Assembly (NCBI GenBank): GCA_013396755.1
Contig: VWZF01006917.1
Location: 208,812-272,811 of the forward strand
Direction of reading: 5' to 3'
Origin: Sclerurus mexicanus
Taxonomy: Eukaryota > Chordata > Aves > Passeriformes > Furnariidae
DNA length: 64,000 nucleotides
Part shown: piece after piece, positions 12,401 to 22,830 of the stretch
Numbering within the stretch: position 1 is the first letter of the stretch
How the letters are laid out: the number at the start of each line of letters is the position of its first letter
The notes under the pieces: generated by a model
The model's input: the letters and a program-made list of their open reading frames with translations, nothing else
Told to the model about the DNA's origin: nothing
The model's database searches: none
Position numbers and translations under genes: made by a program

Positions 12401-13753
12401 GCCTGAGCCTGTGACAGTGGCTTTGTTTTAGGGTCAGATAAGCTCAACTGGCTTAAGTCTACAAATCATAAATAGTTCAAGGTCATGAATATCCTGTAGT
12501 GACAGTTTAAATATTTTTATTCCTAGGTCCGTCAGGACTTCCATGATGCTGGATTTATGGCAGATGTTGACGTAGATCCTGGATGCACACTGAACAAGAA
12601 GATCAGAAATGCTCAGCTTGCACAGTACAACTTTATTCTGGGTAATGTATTTGTTACCTTATCCTGCCTCACTTTTTTGTTACAGGATTGGATCTTCTGT
12701 GAGCAAGGCAGAATTGTAATCAGTGTTTTATGTTACTTTGTTCCTAAGTCTCCATTGCAGAGAGCCTTTCCTCCCTATGTGATAGGCCTTCCTCAGTTGT
12801 ATAGCTGTCACTGAAAGGAGATCACTGTGACCCAAGGCATTACTGCTGCTTTAGGAAAAGGTTTTTCTTGTCCTTTGGTCAGCAATGTGGAGATATCGTA
12901 CGGTCTCTTGTCCATTTTCAGACAGATCCTTCAGTAGTTTTTCATCCTTCTAGTAATTTATGTTCTTGTTTCTAATGTAGCAAAAGAAATAACATATTTT
13001 CAGTGTATTCGGCTGGGGTGCACTTCTGGGCTATGCATGCATAGGAGAAGCCCCTTTCAGAGAGGGTAATGCAGGGACAGTTAGAAACAGACCCTGAAGT
13101 GTGTGATTTGAAGCATCATGTTAGTCTTGTCATGTGAATTGTGGATTTTCATTCACCTTAAAGCTATCTGGGATCCACTAGAGTCAAAGGAGCCTTTGAC
13201 AGAGAAACTCTACCCTCAGAGTAACTGACAGAATCATTAACAAAGTTATTCTGTTAAATGAAGCTTAAGGCATTTGATGCAGATAACACACAACTGTGTT
13301 TCACTTTCAGGACCACAAATAAATAATCAGCCCATCAAGGAGAAAAAAAAAGTCTGACCTGATTTATGTTCAGAGGTTGTTTCAAAATGTTTTCCCACTG
13401 AATGTAGATTGGGTGTTGCAGAAATACAATCTCCAAGTGTATTATATAAAATCTACAGTAGTCATCAGTCATATATGTATTACCTTGGTATTTGTAAGAT
13501 TTTTAGAATTTTTGTTTAATAAGCCTAAAGTTTTACAGTATTGGGAGAAAATAAAAAGCTTGCTAAACATTAAGTTTGTTCCTTTGCATCTTGTTTGTTT
13601 TTAGTTGTTGGTGAAAAGGAGAAGGCTAGTGGAACAGTGAACATCCGCACCCGGGATAACAAGGTGCATGGGGAGAGAACCATTGCAGACACTGTGGAGA
13701 GGCTGCTGCAGCTGAAACACTCTCGTTCCAGACAAGCTGAAGAAGAATTTTAA
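76..13753 (+). CDS. TARS1: threonyl-tRNA synthetase 1, cytoplasmic (5'-partial, 18 coding exons)
   Basis: Class II aminoacyl-tRNA synthetase that activates threonine with ATP and charges tRNA-Thr in the cytosol. Coding exons: 76-156, 909-1099, 2142-2265, 3312-3433, 3652-3769, 4604-4668, 4748-4826, 5371-5517, 6426-6524, 7244-7410, 7940-8102, 8178-8315, 8942-9019, 10768-10868, 10977-11081, 11758-11830, 12527-12641, 13605-13753. They sum to 2115 bases, that is 704 residues plus TAA, with every junction in phase and GT-AG. The human protein has 723 residues, so about 20 N-terminal residues (the ATG exon) are missing to the left. Domains, numbered from the first residue seen: TGS domain ~64-130 (IKVTLPDGK); editing domain with HSSAH (H136, H140) and CRGPH (C242, H246); catalytic core with motif 2 HRNE (R423, E425) and motif 3 (R580); zinc ligands C394, H445, H571; C-terminal anticodon-binding domain ~593-704. 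The spacing of R423, H445, H571 and R580 matches E. coli ThrRS R363, H385, H511, R520. The N-terminal lysine-rich extension is typical of the metazoan enzyme. TARS1 is preferred over the paralogue TARS3 because of sequence and the neighbouring ADAMTS12. Confidence 0.96.
157..908 (+). other. TARS1 intron
   Basis: About 750 bases, starting within the CpG-rich block and ending AT-rich. No repeat or gene was recognised. GC-rich open frames in the first part are composition effects. Confidence 0.7.
909..1099 (+). CDS. TARS1: TARS1 exon (start of TGS domain)
   Basis: Acceptor tgtatgtag; starts LNPWPAFINDRLEIYN in phase 0. Contains IKVTLPDGKQVDAESWKTTP, the first half of the TGS domain. Donor ATTAG|gtatgt leaves two bases (AG) to be completed as Ser by the next exon. 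Confidence 0.97.
1100..2141 (+). other. TARS1 intron with two short perfect inverted repeats
   Basis: About 1.04 kb of AT-rich intron. It holds an inverted repeat with 10-base arms at 1329-1338 and 1351-1360, and another at 1712-1721 and 1725-1734. No coding sequence, repeat family or RNA gene was recognised. Confidence 0.8.
2142..2265 (+). CDS. TARS1: TARS1 exon (rest of TGS domain)
   Basis: Acceptor ttctgtag. The codon split from the previous exon gives Ser, followed by QGLADNTVIAKVN and the acidic end LLKFEDEEAQA. Donor GCA|gtgagt, phase 0. Confidence 0.97.
2266..3311 (+). other. TARS1 intron
   Basis: About 1.05 kb of AT-rich intron between two in-phase exons. The reading frame of the preceding exon runs on to about 2481 but loses homology at the donor. 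Nothing else was recognised. Confidence 0.85.
3312..3433 (+). CDS. TARS1: TARS1 exon (editing domain, HxxxH)
   Basis: Acceptor caatag. Encodes VYWHSSAHIMGEAMERIYGG and CLCYGPPIENGFYYDM. HSSAH supplies two of the editing-site histidines, which in this family support hydrolysis of Ser-tRNA-Thr. Donor GAAGG|gtatgt, two bases carried over. Confidence 0.97.
3652..3769 (+). CDS. TARS1: TARS1 exon (editing domain)
   Basis: Acceptor tattttag. Completes the glycine and continues GVSSNDFSALETLCKKIMKE to LEMFK. Donor AAG|gtaggt, phase 0. Confidence 0.96.
3770..4603 (+). other. TARS1 intron containing a CR1 fragment
   Basis: Intron of about 830 bases. Its central part (about 4300-4520) is an old antisense CR1 fragment, listed separately. 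The remainder is unremarkable AT-rich sequence. Confidence 0.85.
4300..4520 (-). repeat. CR1 LINE fragment, antisense in TARS1 intron
   Basis: The + strand reads ctggaaggcacctctgtagg followed by tccagtccaatctcatgg and later gcttatccagttgggccttc. This is the degraded complement of the CR1 3' region (the GGAAGGGACCT...TCCAGTCCAA segment). Boundaries are approximate. Confidence 0.7.
4604..4668 (+). CDS. TARS1: TARS1 exon (65 bases)
   Basis: Strong acceptor ctttttttctcag. Encodes YNKFKCRILNEKVTTPTTTV plus Y. Donor TACAG|gtaaac splits an Arg codon. Confidence 0.96.
4748..4826 (+). CDS. TARS1: TARS1 exon (editing-site CRGPH)
   Basis: Acceptor gttcttag. Reads RCGPLIDLCRGPHVRHTGKI. The Cys and His of CRGPH are the second half of the editing-site signature, and both are present. 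Donor AAG|gtaagt, phase 0. Confidence 0.97.
4827..5370 (+). other. TARS1 intron
   Basis: About 540 bases of intron. No repeat, RNA gene or other coding signal was recognised. Confidence 0.8.
5371..5517 (+). CDS. TARS1: TARS1 exon (linker into catalytic core)
   Basis: Acceptor tttgcacacag. Encodes 49 residues starting NSSTYWEGKADMESLQRIYG and ending in the charged linker NRDHRKIGR that precedes the catalytic core. Donor CGG|gtgaga, phase 0. Confidence 0.97.
5518..6425 (+). other. TARS1 intron
   Basis: About 910 bases, AT-rich, with a T/G-rich low-complexity stretch near 5889-5932. No gene or interspersed repeat was recognised. Confidence 0.8.
6426..6524 (+). CDS. TARS1: TARS1 exon (catalytic core entry)
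   Basis: Acceptor ttctgcag. Encodes exactly 33 residues, DQELFFFHELSPGSCFFLPK through IEFIR, the conserved entry into the class II core. Donor CGG|gtaagt, phase 0. Confidence 0.97.
6525..7243 (+). other. TARS1 intron
   Basis: About 720 bases. An open frame at 7005-7313 partly overlaps the next exon in another frame and has no recognisable product. Nothing else was seen. Confidence 0.8.
7244..7410 (+). CDS. TARS1: TARS1 exon (motif 1 region, zinc-ligand Cys)
   Basis: Acceptor gttttag. Begins SEYRKRGFQEVVTP (motif 1 region) and ends FALKPMNCPGH. The Cys of MNCPGH corresponds to the zinc ligand C334 of E. coli ThrRS. Donor ACTG|gtaaat, two bases carried over. Confidence 0.97.
7411..7939 (+). 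other. TARS1 intron
   Basis: About 530 bases of intron without recognisable repeats or genes. Confidence 0.8.
7940..8102 (+). CDS. TARS1: TARS1 exon (motif 2, zinc-ligand His)
   Basis: Acceptor ttcttttag. Contains RSWRELPLRLADFG, the motif 2 HRNE arginine and glutamate that contact ATP in this family, and QQDDAHIFC with the second zinc ligand His. Donor CAG|gtatga, phase 0. Confidence 0.98.
8178..8315 (+). CDS. TARS1: TARS1 exon (catalytic core)
   Basis: Acceptor tcataaag, a poor pyrimidine tract but exact in phase. Encodes 46 residues, IEEEMKSCLQFLRAVYDVFG and LSTRPEKYLGD to QAEK. Donor AAG|gtaaac. Confidence 0.96.
8316..8941 (+). other. TARS1 intron
   Basis: About 630 bases of intron with a T-tract near 8776-8791. 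No other feature was recognised. Confidence 0.8.
8942..9019 (+). CDS. TARS1: TARS1 exon (catalytic core, 26 codons)
   Basis: Acceptor tatctccag. Encodes QLENSLNAFGEKWELNPGDG then AFYGPK, a conserved catalytic-core strand. Donor AAG|gttagt is slightly non-consensus at +3. The intron that follows is about 1.75 kb. Confidence 0.96.
9020..10767 (+). other. TARS1 intron (longest in this gene here)
   Basis: About 1.75 kb of AT-rich intron. I saw no interspersed repeat, coding frame or RNA gene. Confidence 0.8.
10768..10868 (+). CDS. TARS1: TARS1 exon (catalytic core)
   Basis: Acceptor tttttaag. Encodes IDIQIKDAIGRYHQCATIQL DFQLPVRFNLTFV. Donor GTCAG|gtaagc splits a Ser codon. Confidence 0.97.
10977..11081 (+). 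CDS. TARS1: TARS1 exon (motif 3, third zinc ligand)
   Basis: Acceptor ctttacag. Encodes SHDGNDKTRPVIIHRAILGS VERMIAIL. The His of IHRAIL is the third zinc ligand and the Arg of GSVER is the motif 3 arginine. Donor AAATG|gtaatg carries two bases of a Trp codon. Confidence 0.97.
11082..11757 (+). other. TARS1 intron
   Basis: About 680 bases with a short (TA) run at 11402-11413. No gene signal. Confidence 0.8.
11758..11830 (+). CDS. TARS1: TARS1 exon (anticodon-binding domain start)
   Basis: Acceptor tattgaag. Completes Trp and reads PLWLSPQQVMVVPVGPACDE YAQK, the first strand of the anticodon-binding domain. Donor AAG|gtgaag, phase 0. Confidence 0.96.
11831..12526 (+). other. TARS1 intron
   Basis: About 700 bases of intron. 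Nothing was recognised beyond AT-rich sequence. Confidence 0.8.
12527..12641 (+). CDS. TARS1: TARS1 exon (anticodon-binding domain)
   Basis: Acceptor attcctag. Encodes VRQDFHDAGFMADVDVDPGC and LNKKIRNAQLAQYNFIL. Donor CTGG|gtaatg leaves one base of a Val codon. Confidence 0.97.
12642..13604 (+). other. TARS1 last intron
   Basis: About 960 bases. No repeat or gene was recognised. Open frames here do not resemble proteins I know. Confidence 0.8.
13605..13753 (+). CDS. TARS1: TARS1 terminal coding exon with TAA stop
   Basis: Acceptor gtttttag. Encodes VVGEKEKASGTVNIRTRDNK VHGERTI and ends in RQAEEEF followed by TAA at 13751-13753, the same acidic C-terminus as mammalian TARS1. The 3' UTR end is not resolved. 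An ATTAAA lies at 13772-13777, running into an A-tract immediately after the stop, and an AGTAAA lies at about 13945. Neither can be chosen from sequence alone. Confidence 0.97.
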
Positions 13754-16700
13754 CCATCTGCACTGCCTGACATTAAAAAAAAAAAGAAATTCTGGTTTTC
13801 CTAATTTAGTTAGCCACAGTTTTTGTTCTGAGCCAGATTTGAAGTATACTTCACATTTGGACCTCTTGCTCATTTTAATGGGGATTTTTCTTTAGTCAGA
13901 AATGCCTCTTTTTGTAAAAGAAATCAATTTTTCACAAATCTTGAAGTAAAATTTCCTGGCCTCTAACCAATGAGAGATGCAGCAAGGTGAAATAGCTTTC
14001 TGTGACTGCAAGGGAAAATTTAAATGTTAATCGGGGATACCTATAGCATTCTAACTACCTTGTTAGGAATATGATAACAAATGTTTTTGATGGAAGTTGT
14101 AACAAAAGACCTCAGGCTTAAGAAACCACTTACTAGAGATGCATGGCAGCAGCTTTTGGAGCTTTTGCTCCATGAGCAAGGAAAGTAATACCTTGATGTC
14201 CTGTCTCCGGGTCTTACACCAGTTAAATATATTGCCTCTCAAGAGTTCTCAGTCACATGAAAGGGGAAATGAACATAGGCCTCCTGCTTCCGTAGTGTTT
14301 GGTGTCTCTGGCAGTGTTTCACCTCCCTGATGTCTGCCACAGAGCACTGAGCTGTTCACCAAAGCTGCTAACCATAGCCCAGTGTGCCCTTTTCCAAAGG
14401 CAGTCTCTGAAACGTGCTGGCTCTGCAGGTAAGGTCCTCGGAGCTGTAGAAAGGGGATAACACTGTCTGGAAAAGACAGGGCATAGTAGGGCCAAAGAAC
14501 CCAGCTAAGAAAACCAGGATCCTTAGGAAAAAAGGGTGTTTCTGTTTGTGTCTCTGAAGTGTCATTACAGCAAGGCTGTATGTCACAGCAGAAACAAGAA
14601 GTACTGGACAAAAAAGGATTGTGATTATCTCTTTAAGACAAATGAAATTTTCTGATTTAATAGGAGAGTCTCCTTCTATGGGACACTTCCTTCCAAAGCC
14701 TTTAGTCCAGGGCATCATGTACTAAATTAGCAGCTCCTCTTACCTTACAGTTGAGGGATCTCATCAATTGATTTTGGGTTTGGTTTGGGCTTTTCTCGTA
14801 AATCAGGCTGACAAGAGGCAAATGTCTGTTACCAACAAAAAATAGAATCTTGGTCTGAGGTTTTTTTTGTGTCTGTGTTTTTTGTTTATAACCTGAACAG
14901 CTTCCAAAGGTGATTGGTAACAGTTCCTTTAAAAAGAAAGCTATTGCTACAGCTTTGGCAAAGATCAGATCAATTTGAGGATGTGTTTGAACTATCCCAT
15001 CTTTTCAAAACCTCCCAAGTTTTGCCATTTCCATTATTCTCTTGGCAGAAGCATTCCATCCCACCTTTTCTCACCTGTCTTACTCAGGGGCGATGGTCTT
15101 ATTAGCACTTGAACCCATAGTGAATTCAGACTCAGACTGCAACCCTAGCAACTTTCAACAAAGTCTATTTCCTCTTCCTTTTGTTCATTGCGATTAAAGG
15201 TTTCATCTAAGTGCTGTGGGGGAGCAAAAAGGAAATTGATTTTCCACAGCCTTGCTGATTTCAAAGTTATTTTTGTGAGGGTTATTTTCTGTATTTTGCA
15301 CCTGCTTTACTGTGCTGTGAAGTGACTTGCCCATGCAGTCACTGCAGTGGAATCAGATGTCAACTACCCCTGGGGCAGAACTATCAAATACAGAAGCAAA
15401 ACAAGTCTCCCAGGGAAAAGGAGCCACCACTAGCTCTGTTTCTCTCCAGGAATTGTGCCTCAGGCAGCCTTTCCACTGGGCTGGTGTATTTGTTGATTTT
15501 CCTTTCCTTTTGTGGGAGTCTCTGGGTATGCCAGAGTTTAACTGCCCAGGTTGAGTAATGATAAGGTAGTGCTGTAAAGCCACAGCTGCTGCTGTATATG
15601 GCACAACCTTGGAGAGGTCCCTCTACAGAAACTTCATTTACTGAGCCTGTGCTCTTAAATGCCTATATAACAATATATATGTACCTATATGAATACATTG
15701 CTGGAAACCATCAAAGGGTAGGATCCACTAAGAGCGCATGCCTCCAGAGGGAGCGGGCAGAACTGAGGTGTCTCCACCCAAACTGGGATCAGTGCGGTGT
15801 TGACTTGAGTGCCACCTCCATTCCTGCTCTGCTGTTTCCAGTTCTCCAGCTGCCAGCAGCTGGGGATGTGCACAGAAGCAAAACTGGCTCTGACACTCCC
15901 CTGTCCCTTTTCTGGCCCAAGAAACAGCCATCAGCAGTGTTCCCAATGGCTGCATCTGGCTTACAGGCAACACCACCGTAGCTAAGGGCCATAAATCTTG
16001 CTCAACAGCTGAGGGCTGGTTGAGCATGTGCCAGCCCAAAGTACCTCTGGTATGCAAATATTACTGCAAGTCAATCGTCTTATTCCATAAACAGTTGACA
16101 GCTGAGGGCCTGTTGGGCTCTCCATCATGACAGGATCTCCCCTGCAGTAAAGACTCCTCTCAAGGTTAATCTTCGAGGCTTGAAGAACCCTTGCCACAAC
16201 AGATTCTCAGCAAATGATTAACAGCAAGCTAAACTTAGAATTGGCTAAGTGATATGAAGGATGGATGTGCGCATGTAATCCTTTAGACATAAACTGTTGA
16301 CCAAGACTGGGTCTAAGTTTGGATCCAACTTCACCTAGACTCCCATCAGAAAGGAGTTTAGCATGCAAGGGGGTCCTTTCTGAACCTCATGACTCAATGG
16401 AAGGGTCTTCCTAACAAATTTGCTTGACCCTGTCCTCTATGCAGTGATAACCAAGTGTACCTTGTCATTGAATCTTCTTAAACCACTGTCACGTTTCCTA
16501 TCAAACTTTGTTAAATTGCTGGTTTGTATCAATAAATATATTACTATTTCTCTGTTACAAGCGAAGTGCATCACTCCACCTACAACACTGTTCTGGCCCA
16601 AGCAGAACATCCTCTCTCTTAGTTTGACCAGAAGTCCTCTGAACAACAGCTTTGGTCACTGCTTGTCATCTCTGGTGGGACTGAACTCCCACCAAAGTGC

Positions 16701-19700
16701 TGTGAGTGTCTTTTAGGGCAGGAGGGTGCAACCTTTGGTGTCATAGCTTAATGGTGGGACCACTTCTCAAGCAGGAGAGAAGCCTCTATGTAATTAATTT
16801 CAGGGTCTGAGAAGGTTGACCTGTTACCTCTGGACAAGGCATGCATTAACATCTTCTAATAAACCACTACAAGAACATGTGCTCAGATAAAGTGGGGCAG
16901 CCAGGGACATTTTGTAGTGTTCTCAGACACTGAGAGCAATTCATCTGGCCTACACGTTCAGTTTCAATACACAAGATACCTGTGCCCTCCCAGAACTACA
17001 GCCCTCAACTGGATCACAAAGCCCTTCTGCAAACAGGTAAAAAGAAAAAAAAAAAAGCAAAAAGCATCAATTAAACATGCCAGAGCCTCCAAAAGGCAGC
17101 TGTATGTATCTGTCTGTATCAAAAGATAAGGTAGTGGGGACCACTAGAATGAAGACAAAGCAGGTGAATCCACACTGCAACATGAGACATCCTTGTCTTC
17201 CTCAAGGTCTTTGGAATTACCTGTCTAAGATTCTCACAGAAAGAAACAAACAGAAATGAGACGGTGGAAGGAAGCAGAGATCAGACAAGAAAGCATGGAA
17301 CAAAGACACACAGTGCTCTCCCTGGTGACATCCAGATGCAAAGTTAAGCTCCTTTGATCCTGAATATCCCAGCCTGTGCAAGGTTTATCTCACTAGATAA
17401 GAAGAGGTTCACTGCATGCCAGTTTGGGGCTGACACTTGAAGCACCTTTTGATCTCTGCCTCAAGAAGAAGAAGGTTTATAAACCAGACTTTATTGATTT
17501 TACTGCACTCCTGAAACATGACTTAATACCTTACAGCATCTTGGATGCAGAATGACAATTTAATCATGGTTGATATGTGGTTTTTAAATTGCATACTTTA
17601 GGGACAATTCCTAAGCTGTCTAAAGCACATGAGCAATTAAAGGAAAACTTCCCAGTGTTATTGTTTATTGGGATACAGGCCCATAAGTATGTGAAATCTC
17701 TACATCTGAGTATCTGCAAGGATGTCAGGCTGCACACAAACACTGGAACAGCTTTGAATGAATATGATTTTTTTGGAAAGACACCTTTTATTGGTGCACT
17801 CACTGAAAAGTGAAAATGGGATTATTAAGCATACCTTTTCAAGAAGCAATTTCCAGCTGAGAGTTAATAATCATGCAATGGCATTACTTCATAAATACTC
17901 CACTTAGCCATGTGAAATCAAATTACATATATGTGTTCTGGGTTCTGGTCCCCACTTCAAATCAGATGGTGTCAGCAGAGGGATCAGGTGGAGTCTAAAC
18001 ACCTTCAGACTGTACGAACAGGACAAGGGATCAAATAGGGTAAATATTTCTTTCTTCAAGATTTTTAGACCATTTTAAATCTTTGAGCTGATAATCCCTG
18101 GACTGACTGTACATCCACTTTACCAGGTTTCCCCTTTCTCACTCTAAAAGGCAAATAATCCTACACTCCTCAGCATTTTTTATTGTCAGATTTTTCTGAG
18201 ATTGTTCGCAGGGTGGAAATAAGAATAATTTCAGAATGTTTGGGCTTTACTTTTCAATTAAAATTTTGTTTTGTTCTGTTTTGTTTTTGTTATAAGACTT
18301 CTTCCACAGAAAAAGTCTTTCATGCTCTGACCAGAAATGGCCATCAAACAACAAATCTCCATGTCATCATATGATACATTAACTTGTATCATTCTGGATT
18401 TACAGGTGGGAAAATTAGATCTAGTAAGGGACAAAAAGAACACTGTTTTAAAGAAATTCAGAGCTGTTTTATTCAGGGCTCAGCTCCCTCAAGCTAGAGC
18501 TCAGTAATTATTTCAGATTTCAAGTGTCAGAGAAATCAGCATTTAGCCTGGCTGATTTGGAAAGGACAACTCAGTAATTTGAAAGACAACTAAAGGAGCT
18601 CTTCTAAAAAACTCTGCTCTGGCAACTGAATTCAATAAATATCTCAGCATCTCTAGTGGGATTCAGGTGTAAATTAGAACTCAGTCTCAGTTCATAATGG
18701 ATTCTGTAACCAGCTGCACCCTGACCCTGAATTACCTCAGCCACAGAGGTGATGTCTTATTCATCTTAAAGCTTGCACACTTGCCATGCGCCTAGTTCCT
18801 GTCCCAGATGTGCCAGTCCCCCATTCTGTTCTCTCCTCTGACTGAAGGGGCCAAATCCACATCCCTAACATCCAAAGAACAGCGTACTGTGAGCTTGGAG
18901 GTCTTTCCTATATAAAGAAACACACAGGAAATGTAAGGATATGGGTAAAAACAAGGCCTGGCAGTGCTGCCTAGCAGATCTGGGACTCTTGAGAGTTTCA
19001 AACACATTTTTACTTTATAGGAAGGAAATACTCTCCTCTCAGCACCAGCATATAAGGTTAGAACCTTTTGTTACTATTTCTGTTTTAATGAATCTTGAAT
19101 TCCCAGCAATTAACTCCTGGGTTTCCAAGATGCTCGATGTAGAGCTTGTGGAGCACAGTGTAATACTGTGGTGTATGGCTTTGTGTTCCCCACAGAATAC
19201 TTGCAAAGCAGTACTTTGTTTACAGGACAATATTTTGTCTTCTGATTAAGAAACTCGCCAGAAAAAGTATCATAAACCACTGATGAAGTAATTTTGATCA
19301 TCCTTATACATGGGAGTTGATGCAGGGAGACTGTGGCAAGCTGTCACTCTTTGAGCAGCAGTGTTTCCATGTGAATGGAATAAAGTAGCACTTTTAGTTT
19401 GTGACATCAGTCTGCACATGTGTAATACACCAAATAATGCAATTTTCCTTTCAGTCAATGAAGAAAATCAAGTATTTCTTTGCTTCGAAATATCTGTCCT
19501 GTACTACCCATTAAAACTTTAGATGGAGATTGGTATCAGTATTTACCTCATATGGAGCACTAGTCTCATCACAGGAAGTGAGAAACCTGCTGGAGACCAA
19601 AACACAGAAAGCATTCTTGTCCCATTCTGTGCTATAACCAGGATAAAGCACTGCCACTACTGGGAAACTGACACAATGCACATTCCATCTTTCCTGAACA

Positions 19701-22240
19701 GCAAACAGGAGGCAGTTGGGCAGCATTTAAGTCACAGCTTGAGCTGAAGTGAGAAAAGGATGCAGGAATTGTGTGAGAGAAGGACAAGGAATAGAGGAGA
19801 CAGCAGGGTACAGCAAACAAGGGAGTACTTTTAGACCCAGTCTTGGAATTTACACGTGTGTGCCACTTTGCAGTCAGCACAAGGCAAGGGCTCTGGGCAC
19901 AACAAGGCCAAGCTCTCAGAAGCCAACTATTTGCATGGTTTGCTTTCCTCTTTACTTTCCCTTCCACAAACAGGCTTTGTCAAACAGCTGCAGCAACTAC
20001 ATTTTAAATGACCAGGGCCTGTGTGAGGATGCCATAGGAAGGCTCTTCCGACACCCCAACCCAGAGTCTACTGAGCAACTTCTGAAAATCAGTGCTGCTG
20101 CAATTCTCCCTTTCAGCCTTTACCTGGAGTCCCTGACTAATGGACTCCATAAGAGCCTCACCCCCCGTACCAAATAGAATATGTACGGAATTATCTCTCC
20201 AAGACCAAACTCTCTTTTTCCTCCCTCAAGTGACGATACATGCACGCACTGCCTCTTCAGAGCAGAGGGCTAATGCTCGGCTGTGCTAAAGAATACACTG
20301 ACCTCTGGACACTTTTAGGGAGTTATGGACTAGAGCCTCAGCCAATGAGTTAGCATGGTTTCATTACCACACACTCAGAGTTAATCCATCTCGCTTGTTC
20401 AGACTAGTATTTATGGGCTTGCTCTACGAGGGGCTGCAAGGAAAGCACAGGTACTTTTGCCAGGGCTGAGGGGTGGTGGGTGTTTGCTGTCCCTGCTCTC
20501 CTAGCACAGATGCCATTGTAGATGACAAATGAAGTGACAGTGTGAAGTTTAGCTGCGTGCTGTCAACCCAAAACAGGGACAACACCCCTGTTCTTGTATG
20601 TATCAAGAGCTGCCATGTAGGTCCTCGCCACAACCTCCCCCCTCTTTCCTGCTTTAGCTTGGCAGCCTGTTCATTCTTAGCTTCAAACCCTGGGAGAGCA
20701 CGATTTAGTTATGAATGGTGATTTATATTGCCTTTGTTATGTAGCCACTTTTTGAACATGATAACATGAGCTTAAATGGATTATCTGTGTCAGTCAGAGA
20801 CAAAATACATTATAACAGTAACCAAGTAATCTAAAGAGAGTTCCTGCAAATCTTTGTTCATTGACAGCTGACCTGTGCAAGACAGGGGTTTATGCCAGTT
20901 GAAGGAATAAACGCTCAGCTCAAAATTATAACAGATAAACAGATTAGAAGTTTTAACTTCCCATCCTCAGCTCTGTCCCTTCATCACAGGGTCAGTCTTC
21001 TTAAAAACTGTTCTGGTGATTTGGCAGTAAATCATATAATATGTTTAATAAAATACTATTAATGTGGTGCCAAGGGACCCCAGCAAGATCAAAACCTCAT
21101 TGTTCAAAGCTGTACACAAGCAGGCTCTGCTCTGAAGTGCCGGCGATCTAATTACGGGGGGCACCAGGAGTGCAGAACGCTGTGTTGACTTAACCCCTGT
21201 CACTCTGCAAAGCCCTGGAAGAACTGGACCTTCAGGCTTGGAAACCAAGGCTCTGCTCCCCACACCACACAGCCTGTTCTGTTTGCTTTGCCAAGCAGCA
21301 TTTTTTATTAGATCACATTTATTAGGAGAACAAGCAACCACGCAAGTGTGTATATGCAGGTGTGCAGAACATGTCTGCACTGCTGCAAACGGGCCTGGCA
21401 CACAGGGATTGCTGGTTCTTGCACCACATGCCCTCAGCAGCTGCCAGTACACCCTGACTCAGTTTTTCACACCAGAGCAGTAAGTGGATCACACTGTCAG
21501 CCACAGAAACAGAGAAGAGACATGGTCAAAACTTTTTGTTCATCTTGAAAAGCATGGAGTTGCTCTGCTGTTTAAATTGCAGCCATAAACAGGCCTGCTC
21601 TGAGTCACTGCACTGTTCTATTTACACCTTTAGACAGTGACTCCCTGTTCTCAGTGACACCACTGCAAACTCTACTCTTTAAGACCTTTTTTCCCCACAC
21701 TGTAAGTGTTGGTTTGGCCCAGCAGCTGCCCAGCATTTATAGAGAGGAGCCCTGGGAGCCCAGACAGGTCCTGCTTCAAAAGCTGCAAAAGGAAAAATCA
21801 ATCAATCAATCTGTCCTTCTCTGGTCTACCTTGGTTAATAGTATGTGAGGCCCATTATTGATTCAGTGCTCAAAATATCACTAGTGTCCTTAAACAGTTT
21901 TAATCAATAAGAGGTCTTCAGTTCCTCAGAAGACAACAATCTTCAGAAACTATCATGGGTTACAAAGTCTGGAAAAAACAAAACCTAACTCACTGATTAC
22001 TTCTGCCCCACAGTTCATCAGCAGGACCTTCAGACCTGGCACATCAACCAAGCAGGCAGTTTTCATCACACATAAAGACCAAGCACAATTCTAGAGGGAG
22101 ATGAATGTGGGCTGAGGCTTTGCAGCCTGGTTTGGGGTTATTACTGTACATAACCTTGCGCAGTGTTTAGGCACTAATTTTTTTTGTTGGAAGATCTGTC
22201 TGAGCCACTCACAAAGGCTTGATTCCTCTCCCCAGTAATT
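13754..22240. other. TARS1 3' flank and intergenic DNA
   Basis: About 8.5 kb that starts with the TARS1 3' UTR (end unresolved). Open frames of 60-140 codons occur on both strands (for example 14249-14611 -, 15598-15981 +, 19749-20177 +, 21045-21452 -). They overlap one another in several frames, lack recognisable domains and show no splice-consistent chain, so I do not call genes. A short (AATC) tandem run lies at about 21798-21811. No CR1 copy was recognised in this stretch. Confidence 0.6.
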
Positions 22241-22242
22241 TG

Positions 22243-22830
22243 TCACAGAATCAAAGAATGGCTTGGGTTGGAAAGGACCTTAAATATCCTCCAGTTCCAA
22301 TCCCCCTGCTCTGGGCAGGGAACTTTTCACTAGACTAGGTTGCACTGAGCTTCATTCATCTTGGGGAAAGGATCCAACAGCTTCTCTGGGCAACCTGTTC
22401 CAGAGCCTCACCACCCTCACAGTAAAGAACTTCTCTACATCTAATATAAATGTATTCTTTCAGTTTGAAGCCATTTCCCCTTATCCTGTCACTACATGCT
22501 CTTGTGAATAAATAGTCTCTCTCCATCTTTCTGGCAGGCTCTCTTCAGGCACTGGAAGGCTGCAATTAGGTCACTCCCTAAGCCTTCTCTTCTCCAGGAT
22601 GAACAATCATCATGAATAATGATTTTTCTCATAGGAGAGGCACTCCATCCCTCTGATCAACTTGGTGGCCTCCTCTGGACTCGCTCTAACAGGTCCATGT
22701 CCTCCCTATGCTGGGTACCCCAGAGCTGGATGCAGTGACTCAGGTGGGGTCTCATCAGAGCAGAGCAGAGGGGAGAATCACCTCCTTCAACCTGCTGCCC
22801 ACCCTGCTTTGGATGCACCATCTCTTTTTC
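22243..22830 (-). repeat. CR1 LINE, 3' part, antisense
   Basis: The + strand begins cacagaatcaaagaatggct then ttgggttggaaaggacctt, the complement of the CR1 3' end. It continues through the usual complement segments (cctgttccagagcctcacca, tcctctggactcgctctaac, cagagctggatgcagtgact) to about ctgctgcccaccctgctttg near 22813. About 590 bases of a 5'-truncated copy. Confidence 0.93.

Noticed and set aside
14249..14718. Two overlapping minus-strand frames of 120 and 116 codons downstream of TARS1
   Set aside because: They overlap each other in different frames, have no recognisable domain or splice-consistent partner, and lie in intergenic DNA.
15598..15981. 127-codon plus-strand frame
   Set aside because: It is mirrored by several minus-strand frames over the same bases and has no domain or promoter context. 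Probably chance.
19749..20177. 142-codon plus-strand frame in intergenic DNA
   Set aside because: No recognisable motif, no matching exon chain, and the initiation codon context is ordinary. Kept as non-coding.
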